From assembly GCA_030584025.1 (NCBI GenBank), contig CP129487.1, forward strand, positions 124,001-188,000: a stretch of DNA of 64,000 nt. The letters are read 5' to 3'. Below, one piece after another: positions 8,144 through 15,983 of the stretch (position 1 is its first letter; each line of letters begins with the position of its first letter). Under the pieces are notes generated by a model. The model saw only the letters and a program-made list of their open reading frames with translations. It did no database searches and was not told where the DNA came from. The DNA comes from Cyclobacteriaceae bacterium (GTDB lineage Bacteria; Bacteroidota; Bacteroidia; Cytophagales; Cyclobacteriaceae). The translations under genes were made by a program, and so were the position numbers.

Positions 8144-9256
8144 TCAATGGAAAAATTCCTTCATTTTCTCAAAAAATCCCTTGTCGGAGGCATCCGGATG
8201 AGGGGTGAAATTGGGAGAATTTCGAAGGTTTTCGAGAATGGTCTTTTCTTCGGGACTTAACCGTTTTGGGGTCCACACATTTACATAAATGAGCTGATCC
8301 CCGGTTTCATAGCCGTTGATGTCTTTAATCCCCTTTCCGCGCAAGCGTAAAATTTTGCCGCTTTGTGTTCCCGGATCAATCTTGATTTTAACCTTTCCAC
8401 TAATGGAAGGCACTTCAACCGAAGTTCCCAATGCAGCATCAATAAAACTGATGTGCAGATCGTAAATCAGGTTGTTGCCATCGCGCTTTAGTACTTTGTC
8501 TTCCTGCTCTTCAATCAAGATCAAAAGATCGCCTGCTATGCCACCACCGGGCGCTTCATTTCCTTTGCCTGACATGGAGAGTTGCATGCCATCGCTTACG
8601 CCAGCAGGAATTTTTACGGAGATGATTTCTTCTTTGGATGTTAACCCCGAACTGTCAACACCTGCAGGCCGCTTATCAATGGTTTGGCCATTACCATTAC
8701 ACTGCGGACAAGTTGTTGTGGAGACCATCTGGCCGAGCATGGTGTTTACCACTTTGCGCATTTGGCCGGTGCCTTGGCAGGTAGTACAGGTTTTAAAGGT
8801 TACCCCTTCGGCCTGAACAAGCCGGTTTACTTTTATTTTTTTCTCTGCACCGTTGGCAATTTCATCCAACGAAAGTTTGAGCTTGATGCGCAGATTCGAT
8901 CCTTTGCGCTGGCGCCTGCGGCCACCACCTCCCCCAAAGAAACTGTCGAACGGACTTCCGCCACCGAAGATATCGCCAAACTGGCTGAAGATATCTTCCA
9001 TGTCCATGGTGTGGCCACCGCCAAAGCCACCGTTGCCACGTGCGTGACCAAAGCGATCGTACTGCGCACGCTTATCGGCATCGCTTAATACTTCATACGC
9101 TTCAGCAGCTTCCTTGAATTTTTCTTCGGCTTCCTTGTTGCCCGGATTTTTATCGGGGTGAAATTGAATGGCCACCTTGCGGTAGGCTTTTTTGATTTCT
9201 TCAGGAGTTGCGCCTTTGCTTACGCCCAGTATTTCGTAATAATCTCTTTTTGCCAT
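8144..9256 (-). CDS. dnaJ: Chaperone DnaJ with half of the zinc-finger region missing
   Basis: The J-domain co-chaperone stimulates DnaK ATPase and delivers unfolded substrates. I chose the ATG at 9256 (MAKRDYYEILG) over a GTG five codons upstream, because it matches the family and leaves a 4-base gap to grpE. The J-domain HPD is at 33-35, followed by a Gly/Phe-rich region (75-115). The cysteine-rich region keeps only two of the usual four C-x-x-C-x-G-x-G motifs: CTTCQGTG (157-164) and CPQCNGNG (183-190), the equivalents of motifs 2 and 3. Where motifs 1 and 4 should stand the sequence reads LVQAEG and KRPAGVDSSG. The C-terminal substrate domains are normal. Length is 370 residues. Confidence 0.96.
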   Translation of the reverse strand: MAKRDYYEILGVSKGATPEEIKKAYRKVAIQFHPDKNPGNKEAEEKFKEAAEAYEVLSDADKRAQYDRFGHARGNGGFGGGHTMDMEDIFSQFGDIFGGGSPFDSFFGGGGGRRRQRKGSNLRIKLKLSLDEIANGAEKKIKVNRLVQAEGVTFKTCTTCQGTGQMRKVVNTMLGQMVSTTTCPQCNGNGQTIDKRPAGVDSSGLTSKEEIISVKIPAGVSDGMQLSMSGKGNEAPGGGIAGDLLILIEEQEDKVLKRDGNNLIYDLHISFIDAALGTSVEVPSISGKVKIKIDPGTQSGKILRLRGKGIKDINGYETGDQLIYVNVWTPKRLSPEEKTILENLRNSPNFTPHPDASDKGFFEKMKEFFH

Positions 9257-9260
9257 AACC

Positions 9261-9839
9261 TTATTGACCAACCACTACTTTGGCGTAGCGAATAACTTTA
9301 TCGTTCAATACATAGCCGCGTTCAACCACGTCAACAATTTTTCCCTTTAGTTTTTCTTCCGGGGCGGGTACCTGTGTGATGGCCTCGTGCACATCAGCAT
9401 CAAAATCGGCACCGGGTTTTATATCCATCGGCTTAACACCGCTTTGCTCCAACGTTTTTTTGAACTTGTTATAGATAAGCATGAAACCTTCCAGTTCTTT
9501 ACTTTCGGTTCCCTGGAATGCTTTTTCCGCGCGCTCAAAATCATCCATAACCGGCAATAACGAAACCACCAGTTGCTCGTTGGCTACCTGAATCATCTCC
9601 AGTTTTTCCTTTGAGGTTCTGCGCCTGAAGTTTTCAAACTCAGAATACAAGCGTAAATATTTATCCTTCGCCTCTGCCAATTCGTCCTGTAGTTTTTTGA
9701 TTTCTGACTGAAATTTAGACTCATCCCCACCATTCAGCGTTTCAAACGACTCGGGTGAATCCTCAGGGGTTACACCTTCAGGCCCCTCGGGCATAGTCTC
9801 TTTCTGCAAATCCTGTTCAGTTTGCGGGTTGTTTTCCAT
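9261..9839 (-). CDS. grpE: Nucleotide exchange factor GrpE
   Basis: GrpE releases ADP from DnaK. The N-terminus is acidic and disordered (to about residue 40), followed by a long coiled coil (KLQDELAEAKDKYLRLYSEF) with the family motif E-F-E-N-F-R-R-R-T-x-K-E, and a C-terminal beta domain (D-A-D-V-H-E-A-I-T-Q-V-P and V-x-E-R-G-Y-V-L-N-D-K-V-I-R-Y-A-K-V-V-V). I prefer the ATG at 9839 (MENNPQTEQD) over a TTG at 9845. It precedes dnaJ by four bases, so the two are one operon; dnaK is not here. Confidence 0.96.
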   Translation of the reverse strand: MENNPQTEQDLQKETMPEGPEGVTPEDSPESFETLNGGDESKFQSEIKKLQDELAEAKDKYLRLYSEFENFRRRTSKEKLEMIQVANEQLVVSLLPVMDDFERAEKAFQGTESKELEGFMLIYNKFKKTLEQSGVKPMDIKPGADFDADVHEAITQVPAPEEKLKGKIVDVVERGYVLNDKVIRYAKVVVGQ

Positions 9840-9895
9840 GATCAACAGTGCTTAACGTTACGTTTAGCCTGCAATTTGTCAATAATTCTGCCAAT

Positions 9896-9911
9896 TGCCG
9901 CATTGGTGCCA
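9896..9911 (-). promoter_or_regulatory. Possible sigma-54-like promoter ahead of grpE-dnaJ
   Basis: The minus strand reads TGGCACCAATGCGGCA: a perfect TGGCAC with GG and GC separated by exactly 10 bases, the -24/-12 geometry of sigma-54 promoters, though the -12 part is CGGCA rather than TTGCA. It would start transcription about 45 bases before the grpE ATG. It overlaps a GTGCCA-CTC-TGGCAC palindrome (9906-9920), which could instead be an operator. I see no CIRCE element and no TAnnTTTG box. Confidence 0.3.
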
Positions 9912-10001
9912 GAGTGGCACAATTGGTCAATAGTCGATAGTTTAAAAATGAACAATGATCCGACTATGGATTATCGACTGACCTTCCATTGACTATAACT
10001 T

Positions 10002-10991
10002 TTAGTGGAGATTTCTCCAGATCAGGTCTTTCAGTTCGGTCAGGCCTTTGTTTGTAACCGATGAAATGAACACGGTGGGCAGATCAGTGGGAAGTTCTTT
10101 TTTGATGGCTTCCATCAACTCTTCATCCAGCATATCGGATTTGGAAATGGCGAGCAGACGCTTTTTATCAAGCAGCTCGGGATTGTACTTCTTTAATTCA
10201 TTCAACAGCACTTCATATTCCTGTCGGATGTCTTTTGAATCGGCTGGCACCAGAAACAACAATAACGAATTGCGTTCGATGTGGCGGAGAAAACGAATTC
10301 CTAGCCCGCGACCTTCTGCAGCGCCTTCAATGATGCCGGGAATGTCGGCCATCACAAACGATTTTTCATCGCGATAAGAAACCACACCCAGATTTGGTGT
10401 GAGTGTAGTGAACGGATAATCGGCAATTTTTGGTTTGGCTGCCGATACAACGGAGAGCAGTGTTGACTTACCCGCATTCGGGAAACCTACCAGTCCGACA
10501 TCGGCTAATAATTTCAGTTCGAGAACAATCCACTCTTCTTTGCCGGGCTCTCCGGGTTGTGCAAAATTGGGTGCCTGCCGCGTGGAGGTTGCAAAAAATA
10601 AATTTCCTCTTCCCCCACGACCACCAGGGGTAAGAATGTATTCCTGTCCGTCTTCTGTAATTTCTACACGCACTTCACCGGTTTCGGCATCGCGTGCTAC
10701 GGTGCCGAGGGGCACGTCAATAATTTCATCTTTTCCTTCTGCGCCAGTACAGTTTTGTGATTCGCCCGGTTTACCCGATTCAGCAATAATGTGTTTGCGG
10801 TATTTTAAGTGGAGCAACGTCCACATTTGTTTGTTGCCCCTTAAAATGATATGACCACCGCGGCCTCCATCGCCACCATCCGGCCCGCCTTTTGGTACAA
10901 ACTTTTCGCGATGAAAGTGCAAACAGCCAGCACCGCCAGCTCCTGACCGGGAGCAGAATTTTACGTGATCAATAAAGTTTGGAGATGACAC
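10002..10991 (-). CDS. obgE: GTPase ObgE/CgtA
   Basis: Obg is an essential GTPase that binds the 50S subunit and links ribosome assembly with stress responses. The glycine-rich Obg fold fills residues 1-160 (for example RSGAGGAGC, GGPDGGDGGRGG, GGRGGRGN), followed by the G domain with G1 GFPNAGKST, G2 region PFTTLTPNLG, G3 DIPGIIEGA, G4 SKSD and G5 SSVTNKG. At 329 residues it lacks the C-terminal OCT extension found in some Gram-positive Obg proteins. It starts with GTG, 6 bases after the adk stop, so it is translated from an adk-obgE message. Confidence 0.96.
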   Translation of the reverse strand: MSSPNFIDHVKFCSRSGAGGAGCLHFHREKFVPKGGPDGGDGGRGGHIILRGNKQMWTLLHLKYRKHIIAESGKPGESQNCTGAEGKDEIIDVPLGTVARDAETGEVRVEITEDGQEYILTPGGRGGRGNLFFATSTRQAPNFAQPGEPGKEEWIVLELKLLADVGLVGFPNAGKSTLLSVVSAAKPKIADYPFTTLTPNLGVVSYRDEKSFVMADIPGIIEGAAEGRGLGIRFLRHIERNSLLLFLVPADSKDIRQEYEVLLNELKKYNPELLDKKRLLAISKSDMLDEELMEAIKKELPTDLPTVFISSVTNKGLTELKDLIWRNLH

Positions 10992-10997
10992 GTGATG

Positions 10998-11579
10998 TTA
11001 TGACAAAAGGTGATTATCAATTTCGCGACACAGGTTTGTAAAAATCTGTTCAATATCACCCACACCTACCACAGCCGAATACTTACCAAGTTTTTTATAG
11101 TGCTCCGCTACCGGAACTGTCTCTGCTTTGTACACGGCAATCCGGTTTTCAATTACTTCCGGTTTGGCATCATCGGGCCGGTTTTCTTTGTGTGCCCGTT
11201 CAGCCAGGCGTTTCTTCAACTCATCTTCGTTCACCATCAACTCAACCAGTGTGGTGATGCCTGTATTTTTCTTCTTCAGTAAAGCATCCAGTGCTTCGGC
11301 TTGTTTTACCGTGCGTGGAAACCCATCGAAAATGATACCGCTGATGTTACCACTGTTTTTGATTTTATCATCCACCATATCAATCACTACCTGATCGGGT
11401 ACCAGGTTTCCTTTGCTCATATATTCCTGCGCAAGCTTACCAAGAGGTGTTCCTTCTTTGAGGTGTTTGCGGAATAAATCACCTGTAGAGATGTGAATGA
11501 GCTGATACTTTTCGATGAGTTTAGCGCTTTGCGTGCCTTTGCCGGCACCTGGAGGGCCAAAGAGTACAAGGTTAATCAT
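10998..11579 (-). CDS. adk: Adenylate kinase, short-lid form
   Basis: Adenylate kinase interconverts ATP + AMP and 2 ADP. It has the P-loop GPPGAGKGT (8-16), the AMP-binding STGDLFR, the conserved DGFPRT, and the LID arginine region RLAERAHKENRPDD. At 193 residues it has the short LID without the zinc-binding insert of long forms. It is the first gene of a pair with obgE. Confidence 0.96.
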   Translation of the reverse strand: MINLVLFGPPGAGKGTQSAKLIEKYQLIHISTGDLFRKHLKEGTPLGKLAQEYMSKGNLVPDQVVIDMVDDKIKNSGNISGIIFDGFPRTVKQAEALDALLKKKNTGITTLVELMVNEDELKKRLAERAHKENRPDDAKPEVIENRIAVYKAETVPVAEHYKKLGKYSAVVGVGDIEQIFTNLCREIDNHLLS

Positions 11580-11663
11580 GAGGTTATCGTAATTGTAAAG
11601 CGTGCAAGATAGTGATGAATTGGCAATTAAACCGGATAATCAGTGCCGGTGAGTCTGACCCCG

Positions 11664-12191
11664 CTATACGGATTGTTTATAAATATCGCGCAAGTTGCGG
11701 CCAAGCCCTTCATAATCGAGGCCGTAGCCGAGCACAAACTCATCGTCAATATCAAAGCCAACATATTTGGGCTGAATCGCGTGTTCACGAGCAGGTGCCT
11801 TTCGGATAAGCGTTGCAATTTCAACGGAGCGCGTACCTAAACTTCGGAGTTCTTCCACTACTTTACTTAACGTAAGGCCTGTATCCATGATGTCTTCAAC
11901 AATGATGATATCCTGGTTGAAGATGCTTTCATTCAAGCCGATTAATGTTTTCAACTGACCGGTGCTGGCGGTACCCTGGTAGGAAGAATGTTTTACAAAC
12001 GAAACCCGACAGGGCAAGTCAACATGCCGGATTAAATCGGCAGCGAAAATGAATGAACCGTTGAGAATGGGTAAAAACAAAGGTGTTTTGTCGTGGTAGT
12101 CTTCACGAAGTTGTTGCGCCACTTCCTTTACTTTCGCATCAATTTTTTCAGCGGAAATAAACTTTTTAAAGGTCAGATCCTTGATCTTCAT
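11664..12191 (-). CDS. hpt: Hypoxanthine phosphoribosyltransferase
   Basis: This purine-salvage enzyme joins hypoxanthine (or guanine) to PRPP. The 175-residue protein has the PRPP-binding motif VEDIMDTG (98-105), the N-terminal P-I-L-N-G-S-F-I-F-A-A-D-L segment and the purine-site region near V-G-F-D-I-D-D-E-F. It ends 84 bases upstream of adk, so the purine genes hpt and adk are neighbours in the same direction. A TATTTTTG box at 12206-12199 on the minus strand, only 7 bases before the ATG, suggests an almost leaderless message, although no good -33 element is visible. Confidence 0.95.
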   Translation of the reverse strand: MKIKDLTFKKFISAEKIDAKVKEVAQQLREDYHDKTPLFLPILNGSFIFAADLIRHVDLPCRVSFVKHSSYQGTASTGQLKTLIGLNESIFNQDIIIVEDIMDTGLTLSKVVEELRSLGTRSVEIATLIRKAPAREHAIQPKYVGFDIDDEFVLGYGLDYEGLGRNLRDIYKQSV

Positions 12192-12241
12192 AGGGGCGCA
12201 AAAATAGAAGAAATTTGCGGATTCTGTTTTTTCAATTTTTA

Positions 12242-13600
12242 TCAGTAAGCGTCATCGATTGCAAACGTATTTTTTCGAAACATCCATTGACCTTTGGTGA
12301 AATCGGGGAAGGCTACAGTTTCGCCACCCATTCGTATGGAGGTTTCTGATAAAGGTGTAATGGCGCTCCACGTTACGGCATCATATACATCCATCGGTGG
12401 TGGTGTTTTGCGTTTGATGGACTCAATAAATGCATTCAACACAAACCAGTCCATGCCGCCATGGCCGGCACCGGCTGCATCGTTCGCATATTTTTTCCAC
12501 AGCGGATGATCATATTGATCGAGCCACGGTTGCGCTTCTTCCCACCGGTGTGGCTGTTTGCTCTTGCCTTCAATGTAAATGGATTTATTCAAATCCATCC
12601 ACAGGCCATTCGTGCCCTGAACACGAAAGCCTAATGAATAAGGTCGTGGCAAATTGGTATCGTGCTGCAACAAAATGGTTTCATCGTTCGCACACTTGAT
12701 CATGGTGGTGACTACATCGCCCAACTTGAAATTCACTTTTGCATTCGGATGATCTTCGCCAGCGGTTTTTACGATGTAATCATGTAGTCCGCGTGCCTTT
12801 GATGAATACGAAACCAATTCGGTAAACCGGTTGCCGCGATTGATGTTGAGCATCATGGCAATGGGACCGATGCCGTGCGTAGGATACAAGTCACCATCGC
12901 GGTGAATAGAATGTTCCGTTCGCCATTGTGCTTCCGAAAATCCTTTCTCACCAAACTCCACGCCACCACCATAGGGTTTTACGCCATCGTTGAATTTCAC
13001 TTCGCGCAAATCATGTTGATAGCCGCCTTGCAGGTGAATCAACTCGCCAAAAATATTTTGTCGCACCATGTTCATCACCGCCATCACATCGCGCCTGTAG
13101 CAAACGTTTTCCAGCATCATCAAAGGCATACCGGTTCGTTCGGATGTTTGCACCAGTTCCCAACATTCTTCGACTGTACTGCCAGTAATTACTTCACATC
13201 CTACAATTTTTTTAGCGTTCATGGCATCGAGGCATTGTATGGTGTGCCATTCCCACGGTGTGGAGATAATGACCGCATCAATGTTTTTGTTCTCCAACAA
13301 TTTTCTGTACCCGTATGGTCCTTCCAGAATTACCTGTGGTTTCGGCTTTCCTGCTTTTTGCACCAGGCTCAGGCTCATGTCCATCATGCGTTGTTGTATG
13401 TCGCATAGGGCCACTACGTCCACATCGTTTCTGCGTAATGCGAGATCAAGGTGATTTTGTCCGCGTAAGCCAACACCAATAAATCCAAGCCTTACTTTTT
13501 GTGTTTTATCTTGGGCAAACAATGAAGAGGAAGGAAGGATGGAAAATGCTGCACCAGCCAGGGCTGTGGTTTGAAGGAATTTTCTGCGATTGGTTTTCAT
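12242..13600 (-). CDS. Tat-exported GH109-like / Gfo-Idh-MocA family protein
   Basis: The N-terminus carries a twin-arginine signal (NRRKFLQTTALAGAAF), so the folded protein should be exported through the Tat system with its cofactor bound. The Rossmann motif GFIGVGLRGQNHL follows at about 39-51 and D-V-V-A-L-C-D-I marks the NAD-binding strand end. MLENVCYRRD, GGYQHDLREV and YPTHGIGPIAMMLNINRG match glycoside hydrolase family 109, whose alpha-N-acetylgalactosaminidases use a tightly bound NAD+ in a redox-assisted mechanism. The C-terminal half has W-x-x-Y-D-H-P-L-W and G-H-G-G-M-D-W-F. The 452-residue length fits GH109. Substrate remains uncertain; a plain oxidoreductase cannot be ruled out. 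Confidence 0.82.
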   Translation of the reverse strand: MKTNRRKFLQTTALAGAAFSILPSSSLFAQDKTQKVRLGFIGVGLRGQNHLDLALRRNDVDVVALCDIQQRMMDMSLSLVQKAGKPKPQVILEGPYGYRKLLENKNIDAVIISTPWEWHTIQCLDAMNAKKIVGCEVITGSTVEECWELVQTSERTGMPLMMLENVCYRRDVMAVMNMVRQNIFGELIHLQGGYQHDLREVKFNDGVKPYGGGVEFGEKGFSEAQWRTEHSIHRDGDLYPTHGIGPIAMMLNINRGNRFTELVSYSSKARGLHDYIVKTAGEDHPNAKVNFKLGDVVTTMIKCANDETILLQHDTNLPRPYSLGFRVQGTNGLWMDLNKSIYIEGKSKQPHRWEEAQPWLDQYDHPLWKKYANDAAGAGHGGMDWFVLNAFIESIKRKTPPPMDVYDAVTWSAITPLSETSIRMGGETVAFPDFTKGQWMFRKNTFAIDDAY

Positions 13601-13602
13601 GG

Positions 13603-14559
13603 CTATAAGTCTTTCATCAACTTCTCATACAAGGCAATCATACTTTTAATGTCATGTTTATGCACGCGCTCATGCGGAGTGTGCGGATTTTGTTGAGGCG
13701 CACCTACAAAACACCAGTCGAATGGATAGGGTGACGTTTGTAATTCGCGTCCATCGCTGGAGCCCATGCCTTCCACTTCCAGTTGGTGCTCAAGTTTATG
13801 TTTCTGGGCGATGTCAATAATCCGATTCACAAATTTTTTTCGCGGAATGTTCCGGTCGCGCATGGAAATAGCCACACCTTTACCAGGCTCTACACCATCC
13901 GAAACCCAGGTGATGTCGGCAATGAGTGCCTGGCGTACACCCCATTGCTCGTGCATGTATTTGGCGAGATACGGAACGGAGCCTCCGCCATGTTCTTCCC
14001 AACAACTAAAGGCGATAACACCATCTTTTAATGTCTCTGCAATTTTTAGTGCTACATAAATGCCAAGTCTATTATCTAAATAGGCAGTTTGAATGTATTG
14101 CTTTGTTTCGCGGAAATCGATTTTATAGGTGAGCGAAGTGCCGCGATCGATGGAACGCCCGAAACGATAAAAGGCATGATTTTCTTTATCGTATTCAAGC
14201 TCACACTCAATCGGTCCTTTGCTGTCGTGGCCAACCAGTTTGGTGCCCATGTCGGCTTCGGGGCTTCCAATGGGTAAGAGTTGATTGAAATACCGCACCG
14301 TAAACCCAATGCTGTCCATGTGGGCGAAAATGGCTGTGCGGGGTTTACCAAATTTCAATAACAAACAATCCTGAAATTCATCTTCACCGTGAATAATTAC
14401 CGGTTGCGTTTTCCATGATTTTTTTGCTTTGCTGATGTACTTCAATAAAAAGTCTTTTAATGCGAACTCTTCACCCGATGGGGCGTGCACTTCGCACAGT
14501 TGCTTGAGCAGCCGGTATTCGCTTCCGGCAGTAGTTTCTGTTTTTTTATTCCGCGGCAT
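13603..14559 (-). CDS. M42/M28-type metallo-aminopeptidase-like protein
   Basis: This cytoplasmic-looking zinc peptidase of about 318 residues shows AHMDSIGF (first metal ligand), YLDNRLG (bridging Asp), CWEEHGGG (catalytic Glu pair) and a late PHTPHERVH stretch, the pattern of M42 aminopeptidases. I place the start at the ATG at 14559 (MPRNKKTETT); an alternative 26 codons upstream would run into the folded intergenic element and adds a non-conserved stretch. It ends two bases before the GH109-like gene, so the two are co-transcribed. The product probably trims peptides; specificity is unknown. Confidence 0.85.
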   Translation of the reverse strand: MPRNKKTETTAGSEYRLLKQLCEVHAPSGEEFALKDFLLKYISKAKKSWKTQPVIIHGEDEFQDCLLLKFGKPRTAIFAHMDSIGFTVRYFNQLLPIGSPEADMGTKLVGHDSKGPIECELEYDKENHAFYRFGRSIDRGTSLTYKIDFRETKQYIQTAYLDNRLGIYVALKIAETLKDGVIAFSCWEEHGGGSVPYLAKYMHEQWGVRQALIADITWVSDGVEPGKGVAISMRDRNIPRKKFVNRIIDIAQKHKLEHQLEVEGMGSSDGRELQTSPYPFDWCFVGAPQQNPHTPHERVHKHDIKSMIALYEKLMKDL

Positions 14560-14592
14560 AGTATTCGGTATGCAACTTACGATTTTGAGTGA

Positions 14593-14715
14593 CAAAATAT
14601 TTGCTCCAGGGCCGCATGGCCCCGTGTGCTTGGTCAACGCTGATTTCTATCCGCGCATCCCACTGCCAGGCCAAAGATAGAAATAGGCGTAGCCCAAGCA
14701 CACTGAAAATATTTG
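14593..14715. other. Folded intergenic element (candidate ncRNA or palindromic repeat unit)
   Basis: Between a divergent peptidase gene and upp lies about 120 bases with dense, nested pairing. GGGCC (14609-14613) pairs with GGCCC (14618-14622) in a tight hairpin. Directly after it GTGTGCTTGG (14624-14633) pairs perfectly with CCAAGCACAC (14694-14703), inside which ACGC (14637-14640) pairs with GCGT (14687-14690) and ATTTCTATC (14643-14651) pairs with GATAGAAAT (14676-14684), leaving a 24-base terminal loop. AAATATTT lies on both flanks. There is no T-run on either strand, so it is not a simple terminator. A 6S-like RNA, another small RNA, or a dispersed REP/MITE-like element are the options. 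Strand is not determined. Confidence 0.55.
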
Positions 14716-14801
14716 AAGTAGAAAATTAAGTTTGATGTTTACTGCTTAGATTTCCTATTCTGTTAAAGTAGAAGTAAATTTTGATATAAAAGCACAGCGC
14801 C

Positions 14802-15446
14802 ATGACATTCATTTTAAATCAGGTTAATTCCGTTGCCAATGGCATGTTAAAAGAATTGCGAGATAAAAGCCTTCAACAGGATCGCGCCCGATTCAGGCAA
14901 AACGTAGAGAAGCTGGGTTCCATACTGGCCTATGAAATTTCAAAGCAATTGCCTTATGTTGCTGAGCGCATTGAAACGCCTTTGGGTATTTCAACTATTC
15001 CGGTTTTGTCGGAGCAACCGGTGTTGGTTACGGTGTTGCGTGCAGGCCTGCCGTTCTTTCAGGGTTTTCAATATTTTTTTGATAAAGCCGATAGCGGATT
15101 TATCGGGGCGTACCGGAAAGAAAACGGAGAAGACATTGCCATTAACCTGGAGTACCTGGCAGCGCCCGATCTCACCGGTAAGCACTTAATTATGATTGAT
15201 CCCATGTTGGCTACGGGAAAATCGTTTGTGAAATCAATCGAAGCCTTGTTATCGCATGGCAAGCCCGCGCATGTGCATATTGCCGCGTTAGTAGCTGCAC
15301 CGGAAGGGATTGCTTTTTTAAAGGAGAAACTTCAGTTGCCTTATTCTGTATATACTTGCGCCCTCGATGAAAAGTTGAATGCCCAATCGTACATTGTGCC
15401 CGGGTTGGGCGATGCAGGAGATTTGTGTTTTGGTGAAAAATTATAA
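14802..15446 (+). CDS. upp: Uracil phosphoribosyltransferase
   Basis: Upp makes UMP from uracil and PRPP in pyrimidine salvage. The 214-residue length is typical. It shows T-V-L-R-A-G-L-P-F in the flexible-loop region, the PRPP-binding motif MIDPMLATGKS and the C-terminal uracil-site segment Y-I-V-P-G-L-G-D-A-G-D. The N-terminus (MTFILNQVNSVANGML) is that of the Bacteroidota branch. It is divergent from the M42-like peptidase gene, with the folded element in between, and is followed 27 bases later by a small membrane protein gene. Confidence 0.96.
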   Translation: MTFILNQVNSVANGMLKELRDKSLQQDRARFRQNVEKLGSILAYEISKQLPYVAERIETPLGISTIPVLSEQPVLVTVLRAGLPFFQGFQYFFDKADSGFIGAYRKENGEDIAINLEYLAAPDLTGKHLIMIDPMLATGKSFVKSIEALLSHGKPAHVHIAALVAAPEGIAFLKEKLQLPYSVYTCALDEKLNAQSYIVPGLGDAGDLCFGEKL

Positions 15447-15473
15447 TTCCATGTCAACGGGGGTAAACGTTTT

Positions 15474-15935
15474 ATGATTGAAGAACTGCTGAAGGCGTTG
15501 CCGATTTATTTTTCATGCTTGTTGAAATTTGCCGTTGGCCCGATTGCAGGGTACGGGGTAGGGCTGCACATCATGACCACCATTTTTACTACCGTGCTGG
15601 GTATGATGACCAGCGTGGTGGCGTTTACCTATTTTGGCGATTGGCTGCGCACTAAACTATTGAGTCGCTGGATGCGCAACCGAAAAAAATTTACGCCCGG
15701 AAACCGCAGGGCCATTCGCATTTGGCAACGGTTTGGTTTGGCTGGCGTTGCGGTGCTTACACCTTTGTTGTTTACACCCATTGGCGGCACCATCATTGCC
15801 GTGAGTTTCGGGGCACCGAAAGAAAAAATACTGTTTTACATGTTTATCAGCGCCTCGTTTTTTGCCGTGTTGTTTTCGGTGGCCGTGTACAGTTTTGGTG
15901 AAGCCGTTATACCTGATTTTGTCCGTCCGGAATAA
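15474..15935 (+). CDS. Small multi-pass membrane protein (small multidrug-export / DedA-like type)
   Basis: The 153-residue protein has about four membrane helices (roughly 10-30, 34-60, 90-115 and 122-145). A basic cytoplasmic loop (RMNRKKFTPGNRRAIRIW-like, near 70-85) and a loop with G-L-A-G-V-A-V-L-T-P-L-L-F-T-P-I-G-G follow. The G-x-x-x-L-T-P...G-G region resembles the family annotated as small multidrug export proteins and, more distantly, DedA proteins. I cannot assign a substrate. It follows upp and is likely in the same transcript. Confidence 0.7.
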   Translation: MIEELLKALPIYFSCLLKFAVGPIAGYGVGLHIMTTIFTTVLGMMTSVVAFTYFGDWLRTKLLSRWMRNRKKFTPGNRRAIRIWQRFGLAGVAVLTPLLFTPIGGTIIAVSFGAPKEKILFYMFISASFFAVLFSVAVYSFGEAVIPDFVRPE

Positions 15936-15967
15936 AAAAGAATGCCGACTGTTTAGGCCGGCATCCG
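15934..15967 (-). terminator. Terminator downstream of the SPFH gene
   Basis: ATGCCG (15942-15947) pairs with CGGCAT (15959-15964). On the minus strand the hairpin is followed by TCTTTTTTATT, so it terminates the SPFH gene that ends at 15984. It also lies just beyond the stop of the convergent membrane protein gene. Confidence 0.75.
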
Positions 15968-15983
15968 CAAACTTTCTATTTAA

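Noticed and set aside
9846..10001. CIRCE (HrcA) operator before grpE-dnaJ
   Set aside because: The TTAGCACTC-N9-GAGTGCTAA pattern is absent; the palindrome there is GTGCCA-CTC-TGGCAC.
12875..13408. 177-codon open frame opposite the GH109-like gene
   Set aside because: It is antisense to a well-supported gene, rich in His and Phe as expected of a shadow frame, and has no recognisable domain.
14560..14637. N-terminal extension of the M42-like peptidase by 26 codons
   Set aside because: It runs into the folded intergenic element, lacks family similarity, and the ATG at 14559 fits the peptidase better.
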